DNA of 64,000 bases from G965279335 sp965279285. Lineage in GTDB: Bacteria; Pseudomonadota; Gammaproteobacteria; DSM-16500. A model generated the notes under the pieces. That model searched no databases. It was not told where the DNA came from and was given only the letters and a program-made list of their open reading frames with translations. Positions 43,861 to 52,456 of the stretch are shown here, piece after piece (position 1 is the stretch's first letter; every line of letters begins with the position of its first letter). The stretch is from assembly GCA_965279285.1 (NCBI GenBank), contig OZ257148.1:1736001-1800000 (forward strand), written 5' to 3'. Both the position numbers and the translations under genes were made by a program.

Positions 43861-45153
43861 ATGTTAGATCCTAAGCTTATTCGTAATAATCTTGATTATG
43901 TTGCTGAGCAAATAAAAAAACGCGGTATTGCTTTAGATACTGCAAAAATTATTGCTCTTGAAGATCAGCGTAAAGAGCTACAGACTAAATTACAAGAATT
44001 ACAAAATGAGCGTAATACCTTATCTAAACAAATCGGTCTAGCTAAATCCAAACAATCTACACAGGATAACTCTGTCGTTGATAAGTTAATGCAACAAGTA
44101 AGCGCACTAGGTGACGCCCATAAAACGACTGATGAACAATTAGAGAAAATTCAAACTGAGCTTAATGCTATTTTAGTCATGATTCCCAATCTTCCTCACG
44201 AGTCAGTACCTTTTGGTAAGAGTGAAGCAGATAATCAAGTTATCCGTGTTTGGGGTGAGCCGAAAAAATTTAATTTTACGCCAAAAGATCATGTTGATTT
44301 AGGCGCAAAATTAGGCATGGATTTTGCTACAGCCACTAAGATATCAGGTGCGCGGTTTGTTGTTTTGCATCATAAATTAGCCCGATTACAGCGCGCATTA
44401 ATTCAATTTATGTTAGATTTACATACGCAAGAACATGGCTATCAAGAAATTTATGTGCCTTATATTGTAAATAGTGAAAGTTTATTTGGCACGGGTCAAT
44501 TACCTAAATTTAAAGAAGATCAATTTGCTGTTGCAGGTGATGGAGAATCTTATTTAATTCCTACTGCAGAAGTGCCTGTAACAAATATAGTTCGCGATGA
44601 AATTATTGAAATAGAAAATTTACCCATGAAATATGCCTGTTATTCGCCTTGTTTTCGTAGTGAGGCGGGTTCGTATGGTAAAGATACGCGCGGTATGATT
44701 CGTCAACATCAATTTGAAAAAGTTGAGTTGGTTCACATCGTTCATCCAGATCAATCTTATGCAGCGCATGAAGAGTTAACACGTCATGCTGAAACTGTTT
44801 TGCAACGGTTAGAATTACCTTATCGCGTGTTGGCATTGTGTAGTGCAGACATGGGTTTTTCGGCAAGCAAAACATATGATTTGGAAGTATGGCTGCCCGG
44901 ACAAAATGCCTATCGAGAAATTTCTTCTTGTAGTAATACAGAGAGTTTTCAAGCTCGACGGATGAAAGCGCGGTTTCGCGACCCTAAAACAGGTAAGCCT
45001 GAGTTGGTTCATACTTTAAATGGTTCAGGATTGGCAGTTGGACGTACGCTGGTGGCGATTTTAGAAAATTTTCAGGATGAGCAAGGAAAAATTCATATCC
45101 CGCTGGCACTTAGGCCTTATTATGGTAATTTGGCGGTTATTGAGCTAGTATGA
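43861..45153 (+). CDS. serS: Seryl-tRNA synthetase
   Basis: A 430-residue class II aminoacyl-tRNA synthetase. The N-terminal coiled-coil arm (~25-105, KELQTKLQELQNERNTLSKQIG) contacts tRNA-Ser. Motif 2 is FRSEAGSYGKDTRGMIRQHQFEKVE, and motif 3 is NGSGLAVGRTLVAILENFQ. The start is well marked by AAGGAAA. Complete and essential. It is a single gene after the suc cluster. Confidence 0.98.
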   Translation: MLDPKLIRNNLDYVAEQIKKRGIALDTAKIIALEDQRKELQTKLQELQNERNTLSKQIGLAKSKQSTQDNSVVDKLMQQVSALGDAHKTTDEQLEKIQTELNAILVMIPNLPHESVPFGKSEADNQVIRVWGEPKKFNFTPKDHVDLGAKLGMDFATATKISGARFVVLHHKLARLQRALIQFMLDLHTQEHGYQEIYVPYIVNSESLFGTGQLPKFKEDQFAVAGDGESYLIPTAEVPVTNIVRDEIIEIENLPMKYACYSPCFRSEAGSYGKDTRGMIRQHQFEKVELVHIVHPDQSYAAHEELTRHAETVLQRLELPYRVLALCSADMGFSASKTYDLEVWLPGQNAYREISSCSNTESFQARRMKARFRDPKTGKPELVHTLNGSGLAVGRTLVAILENFQDEQGKIHIPLALRPYYGNLAVIELV

Positions 45154-45195
45154 TTGTGCTGTTATTCTTAGAGCAATGTCATTCTTGGGCGTAAC

Positions 45196-45221
45196 GTCAT
45201 CCTGAGCGTAGCGAAGGATCT
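45196..45221. repeat. Half-copy of the GTCATCCTGAGCG repeat
   Basis: GTCATCCTGAGCGTAGCGAA continues into GGATCT. It is one arm of the core found at 2966-3105. A partial TAGATCCTTT lies about 15 bp downstream. It sits between serS and the large repeat protein. Confidence 0.7.
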
Positions 45222-45322
45222 TACATATATATCACTAGATCCTTTAAAGATAATGATGCCCCTTAATAAATCGCATTATATAATGCATACAAAATTCACT
45301 ATGTTAAAAAGAGGTTTGTCCT

Positions 45323-48300
45323 ATGAAAAGCAATACCCCATCTTCATTAGATCAAAATACTTCTAAACGACCTACGCTTGGCAAAACTATTAGTTTTGTT
45401 CCTAGCATTATTTTAGCTGGAACAACAGCTGTTATTAGGCCTGTAGCTGGTATTACGGTAGGTGTTTTAGCAGGTGTTGCAAATGGTGTTAGAAACTCAA
45501 CTGGTGTGGTTATGGGTGGGGTAGGCGAGCTCCTAAATGGGGTACGAAATAGTGTTGGTATTGTGAGTGGAGTAGTGGGAGAAGGGCTCACTTTGGCTCG
45601 TCATGGCGTAGGAATAGCAATAGCTATAGGAGCTGAAAGTTTGGATCTATTACGTCAAGGTTTGGGTGGAGCGACTGGCGTAGTAGCAGAAGGTTTAAAT
45701 GCCGCACGTAATGGCGCTGGTGTTGTCACCGGTGTGGTTGCTGAAGGTTTAAATATAGCAAGGCAAGGTCTTGGTGCAACAATAGGTGTAGTAGCAGAAG
45801 GTTTAAATGCAGCAAGGAATGGTGCAGGAGTCGTTGTTGGTGTTGTTGGTGAAGGCTTAGATATAGCAAGACAAGGTTTAGGTGTTGTTGTTGGTGTTAC
45901 AGCTGAGGGCTTAAATGCAGTACGAAATGGTGCTGGCGTCGTGGTCGGTGTGGTCGGTGAGAGTCTTAATATAACAAGACAAGGTTTAGGTGTTGCAACC
46001 GGTGTTGTTGCAGAAGGTTTAAATGCAGTACGAAATGGTGTGGGTGTTATCGCTGCCGTATTAGCTGAAGGTTTAAATGCTGGGCGACAAGTATTTGGTT
46101 CTATTGCGGGTGTTATTGCTGAAGGTTTAAATGCTGGTCGAAATGGCTTAGGTGTTGTTACCGGTTTCGTTGGCGAAGGCTTAAATATTGCTAGGCAAGG
46201 TTTAGGTGCTGTCGTTGGTGTAGTTGCTGAAGGTTTGAATGCAGCATGGAACGGTATTGGTGTCGTTATTGGTGTTGTTGTTGAAGGATTGAATATTGTA
46301 AGACAAGGCATGGGAGCTGTTGTTGGTGTCGTAGCTGAAGGTTTAAATGCAGCGCGCAATGCAGCGGGTGTTGTTACTGGTGTTGTTTTTGAAGGATTAA
46401 ACATTGTTAGGCAAGGTCTCGGAGCTGTTGTCGGTGTGGCTGGCGAAATTGTAAATGCTGCTTGGAATGCTGCTGGTGTTGTTGCTGGCTTTGTTTTTGA
46501 AGGTCTCAACATAGCAAGACAAGCTTTAGGATTTGTTGCTGGAGTTGTTGTTGAAGCTTTAAATATTATGAAACATGCGGTAGGGAAAGCTCTTGGTTTT
46601 GTTTTTGGTGTAGTCACAGCTTGTTTTACGAATGTAGAACAAGGCAAAAATGTTTATAAAGACGTTAATTCTTGGTTTGGTGATGAGTATCGTTTTAAAG
46701 AAGCATTTAATGCAGTTAATAAGAGTGCTGTTTTTGGTGAAAGTTATACTTTTGGTGAGACTTTTAAAGCGGTAAATAAAAGTAGTGTATTTGGTGAGAC
46801 ACCCTGGACTGATCAATTTGGTAAAACGTTTAAAGCAGTTAATAAAAGCGCTGTTTTTGGTGAAAATTATATTTTTGGTGAGACATTTAAAAGTATTAAT
46901 AAGAGCAGTCTTTTTGGTGATACACCATGGCTTGAGCAATTTGGTAAAACGTTTAAAGCCGTTAATAAAAGTGCTGTCTTTGGTGAAAATTATATTCTTG
47001 GCGAGACGTTTAAAACAGTAAATAACAGTAGCTTATTTGGCGACACACCCTTTTGGACTGATCAATTGGGTAAAACCTTTAAAGCAGTTAATAAAAGTGC
47101 TGTTTTTGGTGAAAGGTACACCTTTGGTGAGACTTTTAAAGCTATAAATAAAAGTAGCTTATTTGGTGATACGCCATTTTGGACGGATCAATTTGGTAAA
47201 ACCTATAAAGCAGTTAATAAAAGTGCTGTCTTTGGCGAAAGTTATACTTTTGGTGAGACATTTAAAAATGTTAATAGAAGCAGCTTTTTTGGTGATACAC
47301 CGTGGCTTGAGCAATTTGGTAAAACGTTTAAAGCCGTTCATAAAAGTGCTGTCTTTGGCGAGAATTATACTTTTGGTGAGACGTTTAAAGCGATAAATAA
47401 CAGCAGCGTATTTGGTGATACTCCCTGGTGGGCTGATCAATTTGGTAAAACCTATAAAGCAGTTAATAAAAGTGCTGTCTTTGGCGAGAGTTATACTTTT
47501 GGTAAAACTTTTAAAGCAGTAAATAATAGTAGCTTGTTTGGTGATACCCCCTGGTGGACTGATCAATTTGGTAAAACGTTTAAATCAGTTAATAAAAGCA
47601 CTGTCTTTGGTGAAACTTATATTTTTGGTGAGACATTTAAAAGTGTTAATAGAAGTAGCTTTTTTGGTGATACACCATGGCTTGAGCAATTGGGTAAAAC
47701 GTTTAAAGCAGTTAATAAAAGCGCTGTCTTTGGTGAAACATATACTTTTGGTGAAACATTTAAAAAAGTTAATAGTAGCTCAATCTTTGGTACCCCATAT
47801 CAACTGGGTGAAACGTTTAGTTTAGTGAGTCGAAGTGAAGTATTTGGCCAGACACCTTGGTTGGATCAAGTTGGCAAGGCTTATCGTGCTGTTAACTACA
47901 GTGCTGCTTTTGGTGCTAAGCCCTGGCGTCAACAATCAATTGCGGGTGATGCATTTGAATATTTTGCTGGATATAAAGCAAATGCAGGTTTAGGTGCATG
48001 GGCAAATCAAGCGAAAGAAGATTATAATACGATTAGCAAAAACACGAATAAGCTAGTAACCGCGACAGGTGGGTTTGGTGCAGGAATTATAGCATTAGTT
48101 CCAAATTTAATTGTTATGGTTATAGCTGGCTTGATTGGTGGTTTTAATAAAGGTGGTTTACTAGGTGCGGTTGCTAATTTCTTTTATGGAATTTATAAAG
48201 CTGTCGCATATCCATTTCGAAATGCGCAGAAAAATTTACGTCTTTTAGCAAGAGATCAGGCAGGAGAAGATAGTCAAAAAGATGATTTTTCTTTAATCGA

Positions 48301-48727
48301 AGAAGATTTAAATCATGTTTGGACAGGTAGAATAATTAACTGGTGGAACGATAACGATACTGCGGTAGAAAAACTTGACCTTCAGTTGCCTGAGCCAACG
48401 ACTTATTCAACTAGCATCGTTAATGCTCCTGCTAAGGCCACAGCAGGAGATGATCAACCTCAGGGCGGTTCTCTAGATTTTCGTAAGCCATCAGTAACTG
48501 AATTAAGCAGCATACAGCGGAGTAGTTCAGGGAGAATACTTAATAGACTTGCCGAAACGGAAACAACTTTACTACCAGATGACTCTATGAGTCCAACTAC
48601 TAAACGTTTTTTACAACCACAGCAGGATCGAAATAAACTTTATGCTGTTAAGCCTCTACCGATTCCTGTGGGTGGTGTATCAGAGCAAGGTGAAGTAGTA
48701 CACCCTTTTCAAACGCCAATGTTATAA
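45323..48727 (+). CDS. Giant two-repeat protein of unknown function (1134 residues)
   Basis: I do not recognise a family. Residues 47-424 are 21 tandem 18-residue units, for example GVVAEGLNAARNGAGVVT alternating with GVVAEGLNIARQGLGATI. Eighteen residues equal five alpha-helical turns, so one face would stay constant. Residues ~450-870 are about ten 41-42-residue double units: FGKTFKAVNKSAVFGENYI followed by FGETFKSINKSSLFGDTPW with a short acidic-Gln link. A hydrophobic segment follows near 910-960 (GIIALVPNLIVMVIAGLIGG), then a polar tail with DDFSLIEED. No signal peptide or sorting motif is seen. AGAGG precedes the ATG. It could be a membrane-binding scaffold or a secreted effector. Confidence 0.88.
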   Translation: MKSNTPSSLDQNTSKRPTLGKTISFVPSIILAGTTAVIRPVAGITVGVLAGVANGVRNSTGVVMGGVGELLNGVRNSVGIVSGVVGEGLTLARHGVGIAIAIGAESLDLLRQGLGGATGVVAEGLNAARNGAGVVTGVVAEGLNIARQGLGATIGVVAEGLNAARNGAGVVVGVVGEGLDIARQGLGVVVGVTAEGLNAVRNGAGVVVGVVGESLNITRQGLGVATGVVAEGLNAVRNGVGVIAAVLAEGLNAGRQVFGSIAGVIAEGLNAGRNGLGVVTGFVGEGLNIARQGLGAVVGVVAEGLNAAWNGIGVVIGVVVEGLNIVRQGMGAVVGVVAEGLNAARNAAGVVTGVVFEGLNIVRQGLGAVVGVAGEIVNAAWNAAGVVAGFVFEGLNIARQALGFVAGVVVEALNIMKHAVGKALGFVFGVVTACFTNVEQGKNVYKDVNSWFGDEYRFKEAFNAVNKSAVFGESYTFGETFKAVNKSSVFGETPWTDQFGKTFKAVNKSAVFGENYIFGETFKSINKSSLFGDTPWLEQFGKTFKAVNKSAVFGENYILGETFKTVNNSSLFGDTPFWTDQLGKTFKAVNKSAVFGERYTFGETFKAINKSSLFGDTPFWTDQFGKTYKAVNKSAVFGESYTFGETFKNVNRSSFFGDTPWLEQFGKTFKAVHKSAVFGENYTFGETFKAINNSSVFGDTPWWADQFGKTYKAVNKSAVFGESYTFGKTFKAVNNSSLFGDTPWWTDQFGKTFKSVNKSTVFGETYIFGETFKSVNRSSFFGDTPWLEQLGKTFKAVNKSAVFGETYTFGETFKKVNSSSIFGTPYQLGETFSLVSRSEVFGQTPWLDQVGKAYRAVNYSAAFGAKPWRQQSIAGDAFEYFAGYKANAGLGAWANQAKEDYNTISKNTNKLVTATGGFGAGIIALVPNLIVMVIAGLIGGFNKGGLLGAVANFFYGIYKAVAYPFRNAQKNLRLLARDQAGEDSQKDDFSLIEEDLNHVWTGRIINWWNDNDTAVEKLDLQLPEPTTYSTSIVNAPAKATAGDDQPQGGSLDFRKPSVTELSSIQRSSSGRILNRLAETETTLLPDDSMSPTTKRFLQPQQDRNKLYAVKPLPIPVGGVSEQGEVVHPFQTPML
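45461..46594 (+). repeat. Tandem 54-bp coding repeats (21 units)
   Basis: The 18-residue units of the 1134-residue protein are encoded here. Units of two kinds alternate (…LNAARNGAG… and …LNIARQGLG…), giving a 108-bp higher-order period in the middle. The first four and last two units are the most divergent, the usual pattern when central units are homogenised. Confidence 0.88.
46671..47930 (+). repeat. Tandem ~123-126-bp coding repeats (about 10 double units)
   Basis: This region encodes the FGKTFKAVNKSAVFG / FGETFKSINKSSLFGDTPW double units of the 1134-residue protein. TPW, TPFW and TPWW variants change the period by 3 bp, always in frame. The last double unit is the most divergent. Confidence 0.85.
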
Positions 48728-48728
48728 A

Positions 48729-48772
48729 CACCAACGTCCCGCGGCGTTTACGCGGGTTTGGAACACTGCCTA
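48729..48772. repeat. CCAACGTCCCGCGGC repeat fragment
   Basis: ACCAACGTCCCGCGGCGTTT continues into ACGCGGG, with the short stem CCCGCG/CGCGGG. The reverse complement of the palindrome split by the MITE near 12360-12575 has the same ACCAACGTCCC..GG start. It may also act as a terminator for the repeat-protein gene, although only TTT follows. Confidence 0.5.
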
Positions 48773-48957
48773 CACTTGTGGTGCCGGTGGATAAAATATA
48801 TAGTAAGCCAACTCTAAACAAGCAGATCATTTACATAGATTGTTAGACGTTTGTTTTAGCAGTTTTTGGGTTGATTAGAAACACTTTTTTGAAAATGCTA
48901 TGGGGGTTAAATAAACCCTCGTTTTTTTAGATATCAAAAAACAATTTGGGAGATCCT

Positions 48958-51297
48958 ATGAATGGGCATGCACCACCAACATCATTTGCTGCTAATGCTA
49001 CAGTCGCTACAACGGTAGCATCAACATCAGATGGCAAAATTTCACCTCCAGTGGGTTCAACTTTTGCTGTACAAAAAGTCAAACCAGAATCTCTGAGTCC
49101 TCATCAATTAGAGTCATCTCTACGGTGTGCTAACGTAGGTGTTTGGGCTTGGGATTTAACCAGCAATGTACGTATTCGCACAACTTTAGCTGATGCGTTA
49201 TTGGGCTTGAAAGATTTGCCTGCACATTTACCTCTTGATGAATTTTGGAAACGTGCTGATGCTGTGATACACCCAGAGGATAGAGAAAGAGTATTAAAAT
49301 CTTTGCACTTAGCCTTGGAATCTAAGCAAAAAGATTATCATGTGGAATACCGTGTTGTACTAGCTGGCAATAACATTCGCCATTTAACGAAACGAGGTCA
49401 AATTATTTGGGACGATGGTGGTACAGCCCTTTATGTTTTTGGTGCCACCTCAGATGTTACCTATTTAAAAGAAGTAGAACAAAAACACCTAGACGCTGTT
49501 GAGAAAGCACAATTTGAAGCAGAAAAACGTGCAAAAGAAGCAGAAGAGTATCGTCGCCGCCAAGAAGAGTTTTCCAGTTTTATTTGTCATGAAATACGTA
49601 ATCCCTTAAATGGCATTGTAGGCGCATTGGCTTGGGTAGAAGCTGTTGGCAATAAGCTGCATACCTTGATGCCAAACTCACCGGATATTACCGCACAATT
49701 AACACTGTTAAATGAAGCTAAAGAGATCATTAGTGAATGTGCCAAATTAGAACAAATCGTCGTTGATGATGTCTTGGATTTTGCAAAATTGCAGGCGGGA
49801 AAAGTGGAATTACGCCAAGTCGTCTTTAATCCTAGCAAAGTCATTTCGAACACCATGACTATTTTTAGTCAGCGACTCGCTAGTAAAGGTATCAACTTGG
49901 TATTAGAGACCAGTGCAGCAGATAAGTTTATAGAAGCGGATTCTTTTCGTTTTAAACAAGTATTGATTAACTTAATATCGAATGCATTGAAGTTCACTAC
50001 TACTGGCCATATTCGCATCACAGCAGAGTTTATTGAGCCGCACGCTAAAAATCTTTTACCGAATGCTGCCGTTGTTGCAGACGCAAAAAAAATCACCACC
50101 CCAGAATATTTGCGATGTGTGGTAGAAGATACGGGCATGGGGATGGATAAAAAAGAAATTGCTCGCCTTTTTAATCCTTTCCAACAGGCCAATAGTGGAA
50201 TTAGTCATTCGCATGGTGGAACCGGATTGGGCTTGGTGATTTGTAAGCGCCTAGTCGAATTAATGGGCGGTGAAATAAACGTAGAAAGCCAAAAAGGCAA
50301 GGGAACCAAATTTACCTTTTCTGTTCGTTATGTACCACCAACACCCGCAGCGGTTCCCCATAGTACGCCTTTGCAGAGTATGCGTTCTCTAAAAGCAGGG
50401 GCATTATCAGGCATACATGTTTTAATTGTCGATGATTCTGAAATCAATCGGCGTATTCTCTCGCGTATGTTGGACAATACAGGTTGCTCTTATCAAACAG
50501 CTAATAATGGAAAAGAAGCGGTTGAAAAAAGCGAGAAACATCCTTTCCATATTATTTTAATGGACGTGAGCATGCCGGTGATGGATGGTTTAACGGCCAC
50601 ACGTGAAATCCTAGCACGTGAAAAAAGATTAGGTACTTCTGCTATTCCTATTGTTGGTTTGTCGGGTAATTCTAGCGCTGACCAAATTAGAAAAGGAAAA
50701 GAAGCAGGTATGGTGGAATACTTAACAAAACCTTATATTAAAGAGGATGTGCTGCGCATTATAGAACTTCATGCCAAAAAAACAGATAGCAAAGAGCAAC
50801 ACTCACCGTTAGCACAAACTGCCGCATTAGTTGCTGTTGCTGAAGGTTCTGCGGTAGTAGTACAAACCGAAGGATCTGCTAGAACCGCACCAAGAACAGT
50901 ATTCCTCCCCCTAACTGATGCTGCAAATACTCCACCATGGGCATCAGCACAGCCACTATTTAGTGATGCAAAATCCCCTGTTTCTAGGCAAACTGGCCCG
51001 TTGCCACCACCTACACCGATTACTGTTTCACCAATAACTATCGAACTGATGGAAAGAGATTCTCCTGCTGCGGGTAGCTCTGGCTCACCATTAAGCGTTG
51101 CCGATGCCAAAAGCGGGGTTGCGGCGGTTACGCCATGGGCTCCCGTTAATAAAAATACCTGTTGGTACAGTTGCTGGGGTGGCATTGCTAATTTTTTTGT
51201 AGCTGTACGGGATTGGGATGGTTGTTCTAGTACAAGTAATTGTTACGCAAGTAGTAAAGCAGCGCCTACGCCTACAATTAAACCCCCAGTTCCATAA
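48958..51297 (+). CDS. Soluble hybrid histidine kinase: PAS, kinase, receiver, low-complexity tail
   Basis: 779 residues and no membrane helix. Order: low-complexity N-terminus; a PAS_3-type sensor (~45-170, CANVGVWAWDLTS...); a coiled-coil linker; HisKA with His211 in FICHEIRNPLNG; the ATPase domain with NLISNALKFT, DTGMGMD and GGTGLGLVICKRL; a receiver domain with Asp536 in ILMDVSMPVMDG and the switch Lys in LTKPY. The last ~170 residues are Pro/Ala/Thr-rich and end with a Cys/Trp cluster (NTCWYSCWGG, DGCSSTSNCYAS). No Hpt domain is present, so an external phosphotransfer partner is needed. The ATG at 48958 with GGGAG is preferred over the TTG at 48946. Confidence 0.92.
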   Translation: MNGHAPPTSFAANATVATTVASTSDGKISPPVGSTFAVQKVKPESLSPHQLESSLRCANVGVWAWDLTSNVRIRTTLADALLGLKDLPAHLPLDEFWKRADAVIHPEDRERVLKSLHLALESKQKDYHVEYRVVLAGNNIRHLTKRGQIIWDDGGTALYVFGATSDVTYLKEVEQKHLDAVEKAQFEAEKRAKEAEEYRRRQEEFSSFICHEIRNPLNGIVGALAWVEAVGNKLHTLMPNSPDITAQLTLLNEAKEIISECAKLEQIVVDDVLDFAKLQAGKVELRQVVFNPSKVISNTMTIFSQRLASKGINLVLETSAADKFIEADSFRFKQVLINLISNALKFTTTGHIRITAEFIEPHAKNLLPNAAVVADAKKITTPEYLRCVVEDTGMGMDKKEIARLFNPFQQANSGISHSHGGTGLGLVICKRLVELMGGEINVESQKGKGTKFTFSVRYVPPTPAAVPHSTPLQSMRSLKAGALSGIHVLIVDDSEINRRILSRMLDNTGCSYQTANNGKEAVEKSEKHPFHIILMDVSMPVMDGLTATREILAREKRLGTSAIPIVGLSGNSSADQIRKGKEAGMVEYLTKPYIKEDVLRIIELHAKKTDSKEQHSPLAQTAALVAVAEGSAVVVQTEGSARTAPRTVFLPLTDAANTPPWASAQPLFSDAKSPVSRQTGPLPPPTPITVSPITIELMERDSPAAGSSGSPLSVADAKSGVAAVTPWAPVNKNTCWYSCWGGIANFFVAVRDWDGCSSTSNCYASSKAAPTPTIKPPVP

Positions 51298-51430
51298 ATA
51301 AAGATATTTATGGTATGTATTTTCTTTAACTCGGCAAGCGTCAAAATTTTTGGGGTTTTGGGCTTAGAACCCCAATTACATATTCGGTGGTCACAGGTTG
51401 TTTGAAATAGTTGTGTTTATTCTTCAAAAA

Positions 51431-51453
51431 AAAGGCACTCATTGAGTGCCTTT
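51431..51453. terminator. Bidirectional rho-independent terminator
   Basis: AAAGGCACTC, loop ATT, GAGTGCCTTT is a perfect 10-bp stem. On the minus strand it is followed by a long T-run (TTTTTTTTGAAGA), and on the plus strand by TTTAATTTTTTT. It can end both the kinase transcript and the small Lys-rich gene. Confidence 0.85.
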
Positions 51454-51468
51454 AATTTTTTTATTTAT

Positions 51469-51561
51469 CTATGCGCGTTTTTTGGTTTTACGTGGCGCAG
51501 TTTTTTTCTTTAATACAGTCGTGGTACGTTTTTTTGGTGCTTTAGTTTTTTTCTTTAACAT
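51469..51561 (-). CDS. Tiny Lys/Arg-rich histone-H1-like protein (30 residues)
   Basis: A 30-residue frame with GGAGG in ideal position before the ATG at 51561 and a perfect terminator just after the stop. Fourteen of 30 residues are Lys or Arg, the rest mostly Thr, Pro and Ala. It is two tandem half-units: LKKKTKAPKKRTTTV and LKKKTAPRKTKKRA. The KKxxAPKK style resembles the tails of bacterial H1-like nucleoid proteins, which would bind DNA or RNA electrostatically. No paralogue is in the window. A gene this short is often missed, but its expression signals are unusually good. Confidence 0.75.
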   Translation of the reverse strand: MLKKKTKAPKKRTTTVLKKKTAPRKTKKRA

Positions 51562-51670
51562 TGGGTAATCCTCCATGGAGAAGCAAAAAAAAGTGATTTA
51601 CGGCTTAACTATAACAAACAAATTAGCTGAGTTTTATTAGGTATTGTACTTAGTGAGACGAGGGCTGAGG

Positions 51671-51856
51671 ATTGGTGGGCACGCTGCGCTTTGCCCACCC
51701 TACATATTATAAAAATGTACCGTTAAAAATGTTGGGCGAGCAAAGCATGGCGTGTTCGCCATTTAAAAATGTACCGTTAAAAATGTTGGGCGAGCAAAGC
51801 ACGACGTGTTCACTATTAAAAATGTAGGGTGGGCAAAGCGCAGCGTGCCCACCATT
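51671..51856. repeat. Palindromic element with an internal 54-bp tandem duplication
   Basis: The outer arms (ATTGGTGGGCACGCTGCGCT and its complement at the right end) are normal. Between them are two copies, 54 bp apart, of AAAAATGTACCGTTAAAAAT followed by GTTGGGCGAGCAAAGCA, a mutated right arm. This looks like repeated duplication of one arm inside the element. Confidence 0.85.
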
Positions 51857-51859
51857 ACC

Positions 51860-52456
51860 TTAAGAGTTTCGTATCGAAAATTCCGCAATTTCCGCCACAA
51901 TTTCCGCTGCCGCATGATTAGCCGCAACTACTCCTGCGCAAGGTGTATTAGCTGCAGTGACTGCAACAGCCGCAAATTGCTTCGCCCGTATAATTTTATT
52001 ATCACTCGTACGCGTGAGTTGCGCGCGTACCACTAAACGAATAACACTAGGGTTGTAAGTATAATCTTGTTTAAGCTCAAGTAATTGTGTATGTAAGATA
52101 TAATCAAAATGCCCCACGTCTGGCGAAGAAATAATCGCGTGATAATAATGACTATTTTGTAAAGTTTGAACCAATAATTGTTGCAACATTTTTGCCGGCT
52201 CTATTATCCAATAATGTTTAGCAAAATAAGCTAATTGATAAGGTGAAGTAGAGTAAGCAATCTGTTTGGTACCATAAGCAGAAGCAGCTACGCCCGGCAT
52301 GATAAGCAGCGTTGCTGCATGAGTAGGCCTCGCTTTTATTGCAGGAACTGTATTTAAAGCATAATTATTAGTTGAGCCTGTCTTAGCTGGCGGTAAAATA
52401 CTGCAGCTTGAAATACATAAAATAAAAATAACAAAGAATTTTTTACCATAATTCAT
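51860..52456 (-). CDS. ABC-type transport auxiliary lipoprotein (PqiC/ABC_trans_aux type)
   Basis: A 198-residue lipoprotein with lipobox LCISSC near residue 19, then a domain with LLIMPGVAASAYGTKQIAYSTSPYQLAYFAKHYWIIEPAKMLQQLLVQTLQNSHYY, typical of the periplasmic auxiliary lipoproteins of MCE transporters. It is the last gene of the mlaE-F-D operon, with its start overlapping the mlaD-like stop (TAATG). It would anchor or receive lipids on the outer-membrane side. No MlaC homologue is present. Confidence 0.85.
   Translation of the reverse strand: MNYGKKFFVIFILCISSCSILPPAKTGSTNNYALNTVPAIKARPTHAATLLIMPGVAASAYGTKQIAYSTSPYQLAYFAKHYWIIEPAKMLQQLLVQTLQNSHYYHAIISSPDVGHFDYILHTQLLELKQDYTYNPSVIRLVVRAQLTRTSDNKIIRAKQFAAVAVTAANTPCAGVVAANHAAAEIVAEIAEFSIRNS

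Noticed and set aside
45655..46647. 330-codon Pro/Thr-rich open frame on the minus strand inside the large repeat gene
   Set aside because: The 54-bp period is a multiple of three, so an absence of stops in one unit is copied to all units. No ribosome binding site was seen and the plus-strand frame is longer and has one. It is a by-product of the repeats.
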